The notes under the pieces were generated by a model. That model saw only the letters and a program-made list of their open reading frames with translations. It was not told the DNA's origin and did no database searches. The translations under genes were made by a program, and so were the position numbers. From Bog-473 sp035552395 (GTDB lineage Bacteria > Actinomycetota > Acidimicrobiia > Acidimicrobiales > RAAP-2), in assembly GCA_035552395.1 (NCBI GenBank), contig DASZLL010000034.1:1-14147 (forward strand): 14,147 nucleotides of DNA, given 5' to 3'. Below are positions 13,544 through 14,147 of this stretch, piece by piece. Position 1 is the first letter of the stretch. Every line of letters starts with the position of its first letter.

Positions 13544-14147
13544 CTACCTCTTGGGCAAGGCGATGAACACCAACCCGCCCTGGGGGACGACGTCGGCGCC
13601 GGCCACGACCAGCGGCGTCACCGCGCCGGTCCAGGCGTTCAGCGAGGCCAGGTAGTTCGGGGGAACCCCGGGGCGGGGCACGTCGCGGGCGCGTCGTTGG
13701 ATCCGCACGGCGTCGCGGCGACGATCGGTCCCTTGGGGAACGCGCCGACGACGACGTCGATCGCGTCGTTGGTGGAATCGGTGCCGTTGAGGACGCCGGG
13801 TCGCTCGGCCCACGCGGTGTCGTCGACCGCTGCGGAGAGCGAGAGGACCGACAGCGCGCCGGGAGACTTCGCCTTGCTCCCGACATCTGCTCCTGGTCAC
13901 CTTTGCTGGTCAACATGAACTCGCCCCCGAATCGCGGCGCGTCGGTGGGGACGATCTCGTTCGAGTCCGGATCGGTCAGCGCAAGGTGCACCACCTTCTG
14001 CCCTGCCCCCGAGCCTGTGTTGGCCACGGTGGCGGCGTCCTCGTCGTCAAAGTACGGGGACACGGAGGCCACCGACGTCGCAGGCTCGAGCGTCACGGAG
14101 TAGACGGCCGGGAAGGTGGGTTGTGGCGCCGGAAGGTCCCCGGTGGC
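13544..14147 (-). pseudogene. Frameshifted gene for a probable secreted repeat (propeller-like) protein, partial
   Basis: The gene enters from the right edge and reads in one frame through YSVTLEPATSVASVSPYF, QKVVHLALTDPDSNEIVP and FGGEFMLTSKGDQEQMSG. It then shifts to a second frame (SKAKSPGALSVLSLSAAVDD, VLNGTDSTNDAIDVVVGAFP, CGSNDAPATCPAPG) and to a third (PPNYLASLNAWTGAVTPLVV, PQGGLVFIALPKR, stop TAG 13544-13546). Adding one base to the GGG at 13879-13881 and one to the CCCCC at 13659-13663 (minus strand) restores a continuous protein. The short aspartate/glycine-bounded beta strands and paired cysteines fit an extracellular propeller-like repeat protein; I do not recognise a named family and infer no function. 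The 5' end lies outside the window. It may be a real pseudogene or a sequencing artefact. Confidence 0.7.

Noticed and set aside
1..14147. CRISPR array, tRNA/rRNA genes, insertion sequences or phage genes
   Set aside because: No regularly spaced repeats, cloverleaf-like tracts with conserved T-loop, transposase text or phage proteins were seen on either strand.

Overview
The window looks like chromosomal DNA of a high-GC actinobacterium, possibly an uncultured Acidimicrobiia-type or soil actinomycete. This is inferred from high GC with G/C-rich third positions, GTG starts, gene pairs overlapping by a few bases, and the gene families: a CYP of actinobacterial type, an LLM flavin oxidoreductase, DUF427 proteins, a TesB-like thioesterase and a Liv-type ABC transporter. 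The species cannot be named from the sequence.

Left end (1-1650, plus strand): the last codons of a VOC/glyoxalase-fold protein, an intact DUF3237 gene, and a second VOC gene that is broken. The break is an in-frame TGA plus apparent small indels near the start. Base composition here is visibly lower in GC than in the rest of the window. An unusual palindrome followed by a tandem repeat lies at 143-178.

Centre-left (1650-5940): a compact minus-strand operon of an SDR oxidoreductase, a DUF427-TesB fusion thioesterase and a two-domain DUF427 protein is divergent from a plus-strand cytochrome P450. A 21-bp interrupted palindrome, a good candidate repressor operator, lies about 40 bp before the P450 start codon. 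The set suggests oxidation of a lipid-like or xenobiotic compound (P450, SDR) followed by acyl-CoA chemistry (thioesterase). That is inference from families and context.

Centre (5924-8334): an LLM-class flavin oxidoreductase, overlapping the P450 tail to tail by 17 bp, and a fructosamine-kinase-family protein share the minus strand. A KANL3/Tex30-type alpha/beta hydrolase runs divergently on the plus strand and ends at a strong 12-bp-stem hairpin, shared as a terminator with the convergent transporter operon.

Right (8365-13339, minus strand): a complete five-gene branched-chain-amino-acid-type (HAAT) ABC transporter operon in the order livG-livF-livH-livM-substrate-binding protein. Its genes overlap or are very closely spaced. 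Upstream of livG are a perfect 8-bp-arm palindrome and a hairpin followed by TTTCT.

Right edge (13544-14147, minus strand): a gene for a probable secreted repeat (propeller-like) protein. It runs off the window and is interrupted by two frameshifts, each explained by loss of one base in a short homopolymer. No tRNA, rRNA, CRISPR array or insertion sequence was seen. I did not find a clearly novel defence or mobile system. The most unusual items are the DUF427-TesB fusion operon divergent from an operator-controlled P450, and the damaged genes at both ends.
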